DNA of 64,000 bases. Origin: Muscardinus avellanarius (taxonomy: Eukaryota; Chordata; Mammalia; Rodentia; Gliridae). Positions 22,864-33,065 of this stretch are shown piece after piece. The translations under genes and the position numbers were made by a program. The stretch is taken from NCBI GenBank assembly GCA_963383645.1, contig OY726569.1, forward strand, positions 28,147,070 through 28,211,069, read 5' to 3'. The notes below the pieces were generated by a model. It was not told the DNA's origin. It saw only the letters and a list, made by a program, of their open reading frames with translations, and did not search any database. Within the stretch, counting starts at the first letter, position 1, and each line of letters begins with the position of its first letter.

Positions 22864-23005
22864 ATTTTTTTTTTTTTTTTTTGAAACATGGTCTCACTAA
22901 GTTGTGGAAGACCTCAGTAAGTAGCTGAGGCTGTCGTCGAACCACGATCCTCTGGTTTCAGCCTCCCAATGCTGGGATTACAAGCGTGCACCATCACGCC
23001 CGGCT
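22864..23005 (-). mobile_element. SINE, second half (B1 part)
   Basis: 'gaaacatggtctcactaa', 'gctgaggctgtcgtcgaa' and 'accatcacgcccggct'. It completes the SINE begun at 20018. Confidence 0.88.
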
Positions 23006-23205
23006 GAATGTATATACTTTGTACTGGTACAAACAGCCTCCAAGTAGAGGGATGGTTTCCCTTATTCATGGATAGTATTCTAAGTCACATGCAAAGAGAG
23101 ACTTTAACTCTGTGAACTTTCAAATGGCAAAAAATCCTTCAAGCTCACCATCTCTTCCTTACAACTGGAAGACTTGGCCAAGTACTTCTGTGCTCTGTGG
23201 AATCC

Positions 23206-23939
23206 CACAGAAATAGAAACGAGCTGGATGTGGTGGCACACACTTGTCATCCCAGTACTTGGGAGGCTGAGAGAGCTGGATCTGAGTTCTTGGATGACCT
23301 CAGCTACTTAATGAGGCCCTCCACAACTTAGATCCTGTTTTAAAATAAAGAATAAAAAATAGGAGCCGGGCGTGGTGCCGCACGCTTGTAATCCCAGAAT
23401 TTGGGAGACTGAGACCAGAGAATCGCGGTTAGCAGACAGCCTCAGCTACTTAGTGAGGCCCTCTGCAACTCAGTGAGACCCTGTTTCAAAATAAAGAATA
23501 AAAAATTGGGCAGGGGGTGTAGCTCAGAGGTCAAATGCCTCTGGGTTCCATCCCCAGACCCGCCAAAAAAAAAAAAAAAAAGAAAGAAATAGGGCTGGGA
23601 GTATAGCTCCGAAGTAGAAGGCCCCTGGGTTAAATTCCCAGCACCATAAAAAAAGAAAGAAAGAAAAAGAAAAGAGGCTGGGTGTGGTGGCGCACTCTTG
23701 TAATCTACAAGCTTGGGAGGCAGAGACAGGAGGATCAAGCTGGTTCAAAGCCAGCCGCGCTTGCTTAAGAGACCCTGTTTCCAAATAAAAAGTATAAAAT
23801 AGGTCTGGGAGTGTAGCCTGGAGGTAGAAGGGCTTCCAGGAACCCCAGTACCACCAAAATAAATAAATAAATAAATAAATAAATAAGAAGAAGAAAAAGA
23901 AAAGAAATATAGAAAAACAGTGGAAGATAGATAAAACCC
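23206..23939 (+). promoter_or_regulatory. Possible RSS of the TRDV1-like segment, spacer split by SINEs
   Basis: CACAGAA at 23206-23212 directly follows the V exon. A SINE cluster begins at 23221. On its far side, after 'aaatatagaaaaac' (an imperfect copy of the 'aaatagaaac' before the cluster), stands ATAAAACCC at 23931-23939 (7 of 9 to the nonamer). Without the insertion the spacer would be about 20-24 bases. Confidence 0.4.
23221..23900 (+). mobile_element. Cluster of B1-dID SINEs
   Basis: At least three units: about 23221-23360 (short B1 part), 23363-23582 (complete), then an extra ID half (23590-23650) and 23672-23895 (altered-ID subfamily) with an (AAAT)n/GAA-rich tail. Each sits in the tail of the one before. 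Confidence 0.88.
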
Positions 23940-23940
23940 T

Positions 23941-24570
23941 TAGAACTCATAGAGGGCAGCTACTTGATGAGGAGTTTGGGAAACCCTTGAACAGCAGACA
24001 GGAAAAAGGCAGGCACAGAGGCGGCACAGTTGAGACCTTATGTCAACTTTCTATTAATAATGTTCTTGTACTGTGCTCAGTGTATAAAACAGCATTCTTT
24101 CCAAAGACTCTCGGGTATTACATTTGTGCCTTGGGTTAAAATAATTCACAAAGTGCTTTTCAAATTGTTTCTAAACAATTAGATTAGATAAACTCATTTG
24201 TTTTTCCAGGAAATTCAGGAGCAGTTCACTGATTCTCATCTCTAGCTGCTGGATTTGGGAATCTAATATAGTACTCAAGTCATTATTTTCTCTCCGAACA
24301 GTACGCCAATCTTAGCAGTTAACATGTGGCTAAAGAAGATGATGGAAAAAAGAATATCCCAGAGGGCCCCGCCAGAAAATGTGAAAAACGATGGGCAAAA
24401 GGGCGCTCTGCATAGAGCCCAGCCAGAGTCTCACCGAGGCCTCACAGCTGCACAGAATGCACTAGGAGTTAGGAGGAAATAAACAACTTCCTCTAGTTTG
24501 GGAGTTGATTATTACAACCACATGACCTATCAGAACACGACTGGTACACTGGGCTTATCTAAACACAAGG
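23941..24570. other. Unassigned DNA downstream of TRDV1-like pseudogene
   Basis: No clear repeat. A stretch at 24330-24470 was examined as a possible V framework 3 relic and not accepted. Confidence 0.4.
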
Positions 24571-24639
24571 GGAAAGGGGGGAAACACTTCTACTTATTTT
24601 ACAAGGCCAGCATAATCTTGATACCAAGCCAGAACAACA

Positions 24640-24872
24640 GTATCAGTGTGTGTGTGTGTGACTGAGATTGAAATCAGGGTCGGTTTACCTCTGACCTACA
24701 GCCCAGCTGTTATTAATTAATTTATTTATTTATTTATTTTGAAATATAGGGTCTCACTAAATTTCTGAGGGCTTTGCTGACTTGCTGAGGCTGAGTCTCC
24801 AACCTGTGATCCTCCTGTCTCAGCCTCTCAAGTACTAGGATTACAGGCATGCACAAACACAACCTGGCTCGG
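24640..24872 (-). mobile_element. Older B1-dID SINE, minus strand
   Basis: Degraded ID part, (TTTA)n linker, 'gaaatatagggtctcact' and 'tactaggattacaggcat'. Confidence 0.8.
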
Positions 24873-24897
24873 TAACATTTTTTTTTTTAATTATAGG

Positions 24898-25079
24898 GCA
24901 GCCAAGCGTGGTGGCACATGCTTGTAATCCCAGCATTTCAGAGTTCAAGGACAGCCTCAGCTACTACTTAGTGAGACCCTTTGCAACTCAGTGAGACCCT
25001 GTTTCAAAATAAAGAATAAAAAAAATAGGACTGGGGGTATAGCTCAAAGATAGAATGCCCCTGGGTTCCATCCTTGGTA

Positions 25080-25123
<44 letters not shown>

Positions 25124-25124
25124 T
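24898..25124 (+). mobile_element. B1-dID SINE with (CA)n tail
   Basis: 'gccaagcgtggtggcaca', 'gggtatagctcaaagata' and 'ttccatccttggtaccac', followed by a (CA)20-type tail to 25122. Confidence 0.9.
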
Positions 25125-25707
25125 ACAGGGCAATCTTTCTTAGTGAATATAAATTCGAAAATTCTAAATAGAATATTAGCAAAACCAATTAATAGTTTAT
25201 AAGAAAGGATAATATATCACAACCAAGTTGGAGCTGATGTAATGACTATTTAACGTTTTTAATGAATCAAAGTAATAACCCTTATTTATAAAAACATAAC
25301 TTACTAATCTCAATAGTTATACAAAAGTATTTTATATGTAATAAACATTTATTTGTAATAAATGTTATAAGAAATGTCTCCTAGAAAATTGAAAGTAAAA
25401 TAAAATTTCTTCACTCTGGTAACGGATGTGTAAGACATACACAGTAAACAACTTAATTATGAAATGTTAAACACTTTCAAGGAGGCAAAAAAAGCAGAAG
25501 AAAACCACTATTTTTGTAAATAATATACTGGGAGTCCTAGCCAGTATAAAAAGAAAAGACAATGAAATAAAAGTTTTAATAATTAAAAATAAAAATATAA
25601 ATACCACCAGTCACAGTTGACATGATTGTATTTATTATATGCAGCCCCAAATAATCTAGAAATGTATCGCATTACTAAATTAGTTTTTAGTATAATAATA
25701 AAAATCA

Positions 25708-25884
25708 GATTTTTTTTTGTGGTAATGGGTATTAAACCCAAGGGCATTCTACCACTGAGCTACACCCCCAGCCTTTTTTTTTTATTTTGAAACAGGATGT
25801 TACCACACGCTGGCTTCCAATTGTGATCTTTCTGTCTCAGCCTCCCAAGTCCTGGGATGACAGGTGTGTGCCACCACACCCGGA
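25708..25884 (-). mobile_element. B1-dID SINE, minus strand, shortened
   Basis: 'ccactgagctacaccccc', 'ttttgaaacaggatgtta' and 'gccaccacacccgg'. Part of the B1 half is deleted. Confidence 0.88.
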
Positions 25885-26148
25885 TTAAAACATCAGATTT
25901 TATGTTGTAAGCAACAAGAAATCTAAAATGAACTTTTCAAAAGTAAAAATAAAAAATATGTAAAAATAAAATTTAAAGATATTTGCAAGGCCTCCACACA
26001 GAAAACTATAGAACATTATTAAAAGGAATTGAAGGTCTAAACAAATGAAAGAATACACTTTGTTTATGAATTGGGATATGTAGAACACAAATATGTCAAC
26101 TCTCATGTTTGAAAAAAAATTCAATGAAATCCCCATTAGTGTCAATAG

Positions 26149-26149
<1 letters not shown>

Positions 26150-26187
<38 letters not shown>
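26150..26187 (+). repeat. (GT)n microsatellite
   Basis: Uninterrupted GT/TG repeat within the old L1. Confidence 0.97.
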
Positions 26188-26189
<2 letters not shown>

Positions 26190-26240
26190 GACAATTATAT
26201 TCTAAAATATATATATATATTTTAAAAGTCAGGAATATTC

Positions 26241-26779
26241 AAAACACTCTGAGAGACAACAAACAAGATGGGAGGGCATCCTCTGCCAAGTACTAAAGCT
26301 GTGGTGTTTAAGGAGAGCGGTCTGTGTGGGTGAGTGGGTCACTGGACACAGGCCCTCAGCAGTGCCTTTACTTTGCACTCATGTCCACTCTCTGCTTTCC
26401 CCTCCCTGCTCTTGGCCTCTGGAGGCTGATCCACTGGGACACAGGAGCAAGGCCTGCCCTCAGGGTTCCAGTGCACATCTGCCAGGGAGGTTTCCCCTGC
26501 TTATCTGCAAGAGGCAGCCCAGTGAGGTTTGGGTTTATCCTGGGGTCATCTCCCCTGGGAATCTCTTCAAGCAGGACACATCATTTGTTCAAAGATTCTT
26601 CAAGTTGGCTTGCTCACTACATAACTGTCTCCTCTCGGGTTTTGATCCTCCTTGCTTCCTCTTAAACAGAGGAACAGCAAGGGCTCCCCTGGCCTGCAGC
26701 TAATGAGGTGGAAATGCAGAAAGCACCCCAGTATCTTATAGAGAAACAAGACTGAAGGCTCAGGGCAATGGGAATGTTG

Positions 26780-26784
<5 letters not shown>
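26241..26784. other. Unassigned, locally GC-richer DNA
   Basis: Two overlapping + strand open stretches (26324-26665 and 26326-26703) have no recognisable domain and look like chance openings in GC-richer sequence. Confidence 0.4.

Positions 26785-26826
<42 letters not shown>
26785..26826. repeat. (AT)n microsatellite
   Basis: Pure AT repeat abutting the poly-T of a minus-strand SINE. Confidence 0.97.
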
Positions 26827-26827
<1 letters not shown>

Positions 26828-26858
<31 letters not shown>

Positions 26859-27058
26859 GGGTCTGGGGATGGAACCCAGGGGCATTCGACCTCTGAGCTA
26901 CACCCCCTGCCCTATTTTTTATTCTTTATTTTGAAACTGGGTCTCACTGAGTTGCAGAGAGCCTCACTAAGTAGCTGAGGCTGTCTGTGAACCGCGATCC
27001 TCCAGGTCTCAGCCTCCCGAATGCTGGGATTACAAGCGTGCGCCACCACGCCCGGGTT
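26828..27058 (-). mobile_element. B1-dID SINE, minus strand
   Basis: T30 run, 'gcgggtctggggatggaa', 'cgacctctgagctacacc' and 'gccaccacgcccgggt'. It looks young. Confidence 0.93.
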
Positions 27059-27239
27059 GGAATATATTTTTTATTTATCTTGAATAAATATTCAGAGAAG
27101 CTTTATTCTTTATAGCTCAGAACTTGGAACAACCTAACAATGAAGTTAAATCTTGCCAACATAATTTAGAGTGAAAGAAAACAGAAAACACATACCACAT
27201 GCCTTCACTTATGTAACCTTTTTTAAAAAAAATCTTTGA

Positions 27240-27436
27240 GCCGGGTGTGGTGGCGCACACTTGTAATCCCAGTACTTGGGAGGCTAAGACAGGAGGACTG
27301 TGGGTTTGAGGACAGCCTCAGCTACTTAGTGAGGCCCTCTGCAACTTAGTGAGATCCTGTTTTTAAAAACCAGAATAAAATATAGGGTTGGGGGTGTAAC
27401 TCGGAGATAGAATGCCCCTGGGTTCCATCCCTAGTA

Positions 27437-27468
<32 letters not shown>
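27240..27468 (+). mobile_element. B1-dID SINE with (CA)n tail
   Basis: 'gccgggtgtggtggcgca', 'gggttgggggtgtaactc' and 'tccatccctagtaccaca', then a (CA)n tail. Confidence 0.92.
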
Positions 27469-27469
<1 letters not shown>

Positions 27470-28184
27470 TCATTTAACACTACAATGATTAGGGAAGAAT
27501 TTGTGCAACATTAATAATCTGTAAATAAATGAAACTTATTATGATAAAGTTTAAGTTAAAAAAATAACCACACCGGGAAGAGCTACCATACTAAGGGTCA
27601 GCATGACTCTTGCTAGAGAGAGAAGGCATAGTACATCTTGGACAGAGGAGGGTTGGGAGTCAGACTTTATCAGCGCTATGAAGAGCTAGACTGGCCAAGT
27701 CAACGAACACCTCAACACCTCGGTGAAGAGGGGGCTGACGATGTTTACCTGAAATTTTAGCAGCAATGCACTCCACACAGCAGCGAGTGTGCAGATACTC
27801 AGCAAAGATTACACATTTTGATTTGAGGTGAGATAGAGCCAGCAAGAAGGGAAATCATAGAATACAGATGCCCCTCCCCAATACCAAGTTTCTTCTGGAA
27901 AGGAAGAAAGGTAGGAAAGTATATTTGATAACAAGAATAAGCACTCTAACCTTGAAATAAGCACAAGCAATCAAAGACCATATTTCAAATCAAAATAAAT
28001 TTAAGATACATTGAAGTATATTTTTTTCACAAGAAAATGGTTTTTACTTAAACAGAAAGCAAGGTAAGTTATATTATTTTTCTGTATTTGAGTCTTGGTA
28101 TAAAACACTAACTGACTAAACTTAAAGGGAGGTAAACTTAGAGACCTCTTCATCTATGCAACTGGCAGAAACCAGCCACATATT
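27470..28184. other. Unassigned DNA
   Basis: No gene recognised. 28016-28145 is a diverged copy of 28870-29000. The minus-strand 61-codon open stretch at 27660-27845 shows no known domain. Confidence 0.4.
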
Positions 28185-28303
28185 CTTTTTCTTTTTATTT
28201 TGAAGCAGTCTCGCTAAGTTCCTGAGGCTGGCCTCAAACCTGTATTCCTCCCGTCTCAGCCTCCTAAGTACTGGGATTGCAGGCCCGTGCCACCACACCT
28301 GGT
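28185..28303 (-). mobile_element. Partial SINE (B1 part), minus strand
   Basis: 'ttttattttgaagcagtc', 'tactgggattgcaggccc' and 'gccaccacacctggtgc'; the ID part is missing. Confidence 0.8.
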
Positions 28304-28496
28304 GCTCACCACATTTTCTAGCTACTGCTCACAGCTGGGACATTTGGATCTGCAGGGCTGTATAGCAAGAGCAAGTAAGAAATGGCTGATCTTGTGTTGC
28401 ATTCTCCATGTGGTACTTTACAACCTGCTTAACAAATTCAGAAAATTTCCTTGTTTTAGAAAGGCAAATGAAAAAGCCATTGTATTTTCAGCAGCC

Positions 28497-28508
28497 AGTG
28501 TGAGTGTG

Positions 28509-28542
<34 letters not shown>

Positions 28543-28543
28543 C
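28497..28543 (+). repeat. (GTGTGA)n/(GT)n microsatellite
   Basis: GTGTGA units pass into pure GT. Confidence 0.95.
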
Positions 28544-28996
28544 ATGTCTTTAAAATAAGCCTTTAAAATAGTTTTTAAAACTATTTTAAAGTGGTGAAAT
28601 TCTAAATTGACCAATTTATGTTCTCATTGTCATTTAAAAGAACAATCTTTAATGGCCCTTCTTCCATTAGAAATAAAGATTCTACATCCAGAATATTACT
28701 GTGGGAAGCTCTGTATACCTGCTCCCAGCAAAACAACCATCACTGATGAAAAAAATTTTAAATAATCCAAGTCTTTGGAAATTGTCCCAAGGGCACACAA
28801 CAAACAAAAACGAATATTCAAGAAATCTACTAAATCTCAAACCAAAACATATGAGATATTTTGAAGTAGTCTCGTTATATTTTTCTCCTCTCAGAAAATT
28901 ATCTTTACTTTTACAGAAAATAAGGCAAATCACCTTACCTTCCTGTATATTAGTACAAAACACTAGGCTGACTAGATTTAAAGGAAAGTAACTTTA

Positions 28997-29206
28997 TTAG
29001 CCGGGCGTGGTGGTGCACAATCGTAATCCCAGCATTCGGGAGGCTGAGACCGGAGGATCGCGGTTCCTGGACACCCTCAGTTACTTAGCGAGACCCTTCA
29101 CAACTCAGTGAGAGCCTGTTTCAAAACATTAAAAAAAGGACTAAAAAATTGGGCTGGAGGTGTAGCTCAGTGGTAGAATGCCCCTGGGTTCCCTCCTCAA
29201 TATCAC

Positions 29207-29241
<35 letters not shown>

Positions 29242-29242
29242 C
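28997..29242 (+). mobile_element. B1-dID SINE with (AAAT)n tail
   Basis: 'gccgggcgtggtggtgca', 'gctggaggtgtagctcag' and 'tggtagaatgcccctggg', then (AAAT)n. Likely target duplication 'aactttatt' on both sides (28989 and about 29238). Confidence 0.92.
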
Positions 29243-29279
29243 TTTATTGTAACTCAATAAAGTAACTTTATTGAGCTTT

Positions 29280-29990
29280 TTATTTACCCACTGACGTAAA
29301 CTAGTCATGTTGTGATATATATAATATACATACAATGGAGTTTTGTTCAGCCTTAAAAAGAAAAAAATGATACATGGTGCAGCATATATGGATCTAAAAA
29401 TGATTCTAAATAAAAAGGCTAGTCACAAAAAGACAGATACTTATTTCTTATATATGTGGTACATAAATTAGTCAAATTCATAAAGAAAGCTGGGAGGGGG
29501 GGCGCACGTTTGTTATCCCAGTACTTGGGAGGCTGAGACAGGAGGATCACGGATTTGTCTCAGCAACTTAGTGAGACCCTGTTTCAAAAAATAATAAATA
29601 AATAAACAAATAAATAAATAAATAAATAAATAAATGTGAGCCGGGGTGTAGCCAGAGATAGACTGTCCCTGAGTTCTATCCTCAGTGTCACACATACAAA
29701 AAAAAAAAAAAAAACTGTAAAACCATATAGTAAGATGGTGGTGCCACAGGCTGGAGAAAGGAAGGAATGGGGAGGTATTACTTAATAGGTAGAGTTTCAG
29801 TTCTGGAAGATGAAAAACGTTCTGTATGGTTCGTTGTTGTCAATGATTACACAAGAACCAAGGTAAATGTATTTACTGCCAGTGAACTGTACACTTAGAA
29901 ATGTTTAAAATGGATATGTGTGTGTATAACTACAATTTAAATAATTTAATTTAAATTTTAAAAGATATATACCATAACCCTTAGAACAAC
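29280..29990 (+). mobile_element. Old L1M 3' end, + strand, split by a SINE
   Basis: 'acaatggagttttgttca', 'ggtgccacaggctggaga', 'agtgaactgtacacttag' and 'aatgtttaaaatggatat' are typical L1M 3'UTR phrases. Confidence 0.65.
29488..29716 (+). mobile_element. B1-dID SINE
   Basis: 'gctgggaggggggcgcac', shortened B1 part, (AAAT)n linker, then ID part ('gagccggggtgtagccag') and A-tail. Confidence 0.85.
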
Positions 29991-30270
29991 CACTAAGAAC
30001 TAAAAAATAGTAATAAATAAATAAATAAATAAATAAATAAAGGGAATTAAAATGTTAAAAAAGAAAAGAAGGCAGTTAGGGAAAAAACAAAGGAAAAATG
30101 GTATGAGATATAAAGAAAACAAAACTAAAAATGGGAGATGTAAACCCAATTAAGTGAATTATATAGTTAATGTACATGGATTAAGTAATACAACCAAAAA
30201 GCAAGGGTTACCAAAGAAGATAAAACTATATATTGTCTATAGGAAACATAAGTTAAAAATACAAATGGGT

Positions 30271-30464
30271 TAGCCGGGCGTGGTGGCGCACACTTGTAAT
30301 CCCCGCGCTTGGGAGGCAGAGACAGGAGGATCGCGCAGGTTCGAAGCCAGCCGCGCTGGCGTTAGAGACCCTGTTTCAAAAATATAAAATAGGTCTGGGA
30401 GTGTACCCCGGAGGTAGAAGGGCTTCCAGGAACCCCAGTACCACTAAAAAAAAAAAAAATAGAA
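30271..30464 (+). mobile_element. B1-dID SINE (altered-ID subfamily)
   Basis: 'gccgggcgtggtggcgca', 'cgcgcttgggaggcagag', 'ggtctgggagtgtacccc' and 'cttccaggaaccccagta'. Target duplication 'aaatgggtt' on both sides. Confidence 0.92.
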
Positions 30465-30749
30465 ATGGGTTGAAACTAAAAGGATGGCAAAACATATATT
30501 GTGCAAAAAGCAACCAGGTGAAAATTGTAATGACTGTACTAATATCAGATGAAAGAGATTAAGATCCCCCAAATGTCATTAGTGATAAAGGGTGATTTTT
30601 ATGACAAAGGGGTCAATTCATTAGGAATATATTATAAAAACACATGCATCTAATAAAGAACACCATAAGTTGACAAGCTGATCCTAAAATTCATATGAAA
30701 ATTAAAAGGAATCAAAGTGACCAAAATAATTTTGAAAAAGAACAAATTT

Positions 30750-30946
30750 AGCCGTGCACGGTGGCTCATGCTTGTAATCCCAGCATTTGGGAGGCTGAGA
30801 CAGGAGGATCGCGGTTCGTGGCCAGCCTCAGCTACTTAGTGAGGCCCTTTGCAATTCAGTGAGACCCTTCAAAAAATAAAGAATAAAAAAATAGGGCTGG
30901 GGGTATAACTCAGAGGTAGAGTGACCCTGGGTTTCATCCCTAGTAT
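30750..30946 (+). mobile_element. B1-dID SINE
   Basis: 'gccgtgcacggtggctca' to 'gtttcatccctagtat'. The target duplication AGAACAAATTT is present at both ends. Confidence 0.92.
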
Positions 30947-31440
30947 AGAACAAATTTGAAGTACACACATTTGCCAATTTCAGAGCTCACTCCTAACTAT
31001 AGGAATAACAGACACAGAGCAATTAAATAAAATTGAGAATCCAAAAATTCACACATGTATAGTCAATCATTTTTTACAAGAGTACCAAGACATTTCAGTG
31101 GGGAAAAGAAGAGTGTTTTCAGCAAATAATGTCTGGACAAACAGCTGGATATCCACACTTTTTTAAAAAATGAAGCTGAACTCTTTCTTTATTCCACACA
31201 CAAAAATCAACTTAATATGTGTTTTTAAAAAACTAAACATAAGAGCTGAAACTACAAAGCTGAGAAAAAAACATAGAAGTAAATTTCTGTGAGCTTGGAT
31301 TATGCAAAACATTCTTAGATGTGATATTAAAATCGCACATGACAAAAGATGGCATAAACAGAATTTCATCAAAATTAAAACTTTTGTGCTTCATCGGAAA
31401 CAATCAAGAAAATAAAACAACCCACAAAATGGGAGAAATA

Positions 31441-31441
31441 T

Positions 31442-31488
<47 letters not shown>

Positions 31489-31690
31489 TTTTGTGGCCCT
31501 GGGGATTGAACCCAAGGGCATTCTACCTTTGAGCTACGTCTCCAGCCCATTTTTTAGTTTTTGTTTTGAAATAGGGTCTTGCTAGGTTTCTGAGTCTCTA
31601 AGTTGCTGAGATTGGCCATGAACCTGAGATCCTCCTGTCTGAGCCTCCCAAGTACTGCTATTACAGGTGTGTGTCACCATGCCCAGACTA
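31441..31690 (-). mobile_element. B1-dID SINE with long (TTTA)n tail, minus strand
   Basis: (TTTA)13-type tail, 'ctggggattgaacccaag' and 'gtgtcaccatgcccaga'. It begins the insertion that splits the old L1 at the word GAAATATTT (about 31435 and 32380). Confidence 0.9.
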
Positions 31691-31697
31691 TATATTT

Positions 31698-31698
31698 A

Positions 31699-31741
<43 letters not shown>
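31698..31741. repeat. (TA)n microsatellite
   Basis: Pure TA repeat between the SINE and the VNTR-element relic. Confidence 0.97.
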
Positions 31742-31744
<3 letters not shown>

Positions 31745-32330
31745 GGCAATTATTTATTATTATTTTGTAATCATACATCACTTTGGAATACAAGACTTGA
31801 GAGGATATACAAGAACATATCATCCAGTAAGCCCTCATCCAATCCCCATCCCATTCCCTCCCCTTCCCTCGATCCCATGCTTAATTGGTGATTATCTTTG
31901 ATATAATTGTTTACGCACCTCATGAGTTTTAAAGAGATTCCATCCTCTCCCATCTCCTCCCCTCTGATTGGTCACCTTAATTGCTTTTCAATAGGGCCCT
32001 TTCTACTACCCAACCTCCTCCTGTTAACCCTTTCCTCCTAGTTCTTGCTAGTTAGGGGAAGCATCTGGATTTTATTTTCTGTGCTATTTCTCTGTGCATG
32101 CCGCATTGCAAGTTCCAATCACACTCTTGACGGCCCCAGTAGTGGCCTGGCCACCCGGAGGACTCTGATCCCGAGACCTCGCTGGTTCCAGCACCGGCCT
32201 TGCCTCATGGGAGGCCCCAATCCTGGCCTCGCTGGCACCCGTACCGAACTAACCCCTCAGCTGGCTCTTCTACCGGCCTCAGAGGCCCTAGCACTGGCCT
32301 AGCCTCACGACTGGCCTCATTGGCCCTATT
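31745..32330 (-). mobile_element. 5'-truncated relative of the VNTR composite retroelement
   Basis: Minus-strand 3' end of the same type as at 48.29-48.66 kb: 'ttggaatacaagacttga', 'gaggatatacaagaacat', 'ctgattggtcaccttaat', 'agggccctttctactacc', 'tttctctgtgcatgccgc', 'actcttgacggccccagt'. Then about 200 bases of the GC-rich VNTR (32120-32330), including 'ccagcaccggccttgcctca'. It lacks the rest of the VNTR, the unique part and the 125-bp monomers, as expected from 5' truncation. It is visibly more diverged than the long copy. Confidence 0.85.
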
Positions 32331-32378
32331 CTTATATTTTTAATGATGCATTGTAATTAGATATCATACTAAGGGAGG
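32331..32378 (-). mobile_element. Very short L1 3' terminus
   Basis: 'tatttttaatgatgcatt' and 'agatatcatactaaggga' repeat the L1 3' end just before the interrupted old L1 resumes. Confidence 0.55.
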
Positions 32379-33059
32379 AAATATTTCAAATCAGTTGTCT
32401 GCTTAGGACTTTTACTAAAAATGTAAGTAATTCTTACAACTCAATAATAAAAGGACAATGATCCAATTAAAATGGGTCAGTTGTTTGAATAGACATTTCT
32501 CTCCAAAGAAGGTATATGAATGGCCAATAAGAACATAAAATGATGTTCAATATTATTAGCTACCAAGAAATGCTAATCAAACCACAGGAAAATACTGTAA
32601 TATCCACTTAAGTGGTTTAATCAAAATGGCAAAAAAGTAAGAAGATGGAGAAACAGACCCCTGATATACTTTTTTGTGTAAATGTGTAGTGCTGGGGATT
32701 GAGCTCAGGGGCATTCTACCTATGAGCTACATCCTTAGTCCTATTTAATTTCTTTTTTAAATTTTGAAACAGGGTCTTGCTAAGTTGCTGAGAGTCTCAC
32801 TGGATTGCTGAGGCTGGCCTGAAACCTGAAATCCTCCTGCTTCAGCCTACCAAATATTGGGGTTACACATAGGCACCACCACCTGGATGACCCTTGATAT
32901 AGTTTTGTGAGTGTATAATAACAAGCCACTTAGGAAAAATTTTTCAAGTTTCTCACACAGAATTATTATATGATCTAGCAGTTTCACTACTAAGTATATA
33001 CCAAGAAAAATAAAAACACACATCCCCACAAAAACTTGTACATAAATGTTCACAGTAAC
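32379..33059 (+). mobile_element. Old LINE-1 ORF2/3' end resumes, + strand
   Basis: 'aattcttacaactcaata', 'aatgggtcagttgtttga', 'tgctaatcaaaccacagg', and after a SINE 'tatgatctagcagtttca', 'catccccacaaaaactt'. It is the continuation of the element broken at 31440. Confidence 0.75.
32675..32888 (-). mobile_element. Older B1-dID SINE, minus strand
   Basis: 'gtgctggggattgagctc', 'attttgaaacagggtctt' and 'taggcaccaccacctgga'. Confidence 0.85.
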
Positions 33060-33065
33060 ATTATT

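Larger units (their letters stand above)
19668..23205 (+). pseudogene. TRDV1-like T-cell receptor variable pseudogene split by nested retroelements
   Basis: Leader exon 19668-19717 reads MLCLASVGMLGLFGFSG, close to the TRDV1 leader in pattern, with donor GTAAAT. The V exon starts at 19918 after TATAG and holds a decayed FR1 (EKAVILKLC region) and ...EYVYF, then is cut at about 20018 by a SINE that is itself cut by a 2.75-kb L1-derived element. It resumes at about 23018 with YWYKQPPSRGMVSLIHG, a frameshifted framework 3, then LTISSLQLEDLAKYFCALW (23145-23200), very like TRDV1. Premature stops, frame changes and insertions make it dead. Removing the insertions joins the two halves through the SINE's target duplication. 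TRAV14/38-type origin cannot be excluded. Confidence 0.75.
24572..26240 (+). mobile_element. Old LINE-1 ORF2, + strand, split by three SINEs
   Basis: Sense reverse-transcriptase-region wording: 'acaaggccagcataatct', 'tgataccaagccagaaca', 'aatattagcaaaaccaat', 'ggagtcctagccagtata', 'gttgacatgattgtattt', 'aaatccccattagtgtca'. Many stops and small gaps. Confidence 0.75.
29991..31440 (+). mobile_element. Old LINE-1 ORF2, + strand
   Basis: Sense L1 ORF2 in order: 'gtacatggattaagtaat', 'tattgtctataggaaaca', 'actaatatcagatgaaag', 'aaaggggtcaattcatta', 'gatcctaaaattcatatg', 'agtgtcttcagcaaataat'-like and 'tggatatccacact', then 'caacccacaaaatgggag'. Interrupted by SINEs at 30.27 and 30.75 kb. It continues after 32.38 kb. 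Confidence 0.75.

Noticed and set aside
24330..24470. Possible V framework 3 ('gctctgcatagagcccagcc', then 'gtctcaccgaggcctcac')
   Set aside because: The resemblance to LHITASQPSHAG is weak, no Cys codon or heptamer is in place, and no FR1/FR2 lies upstream.
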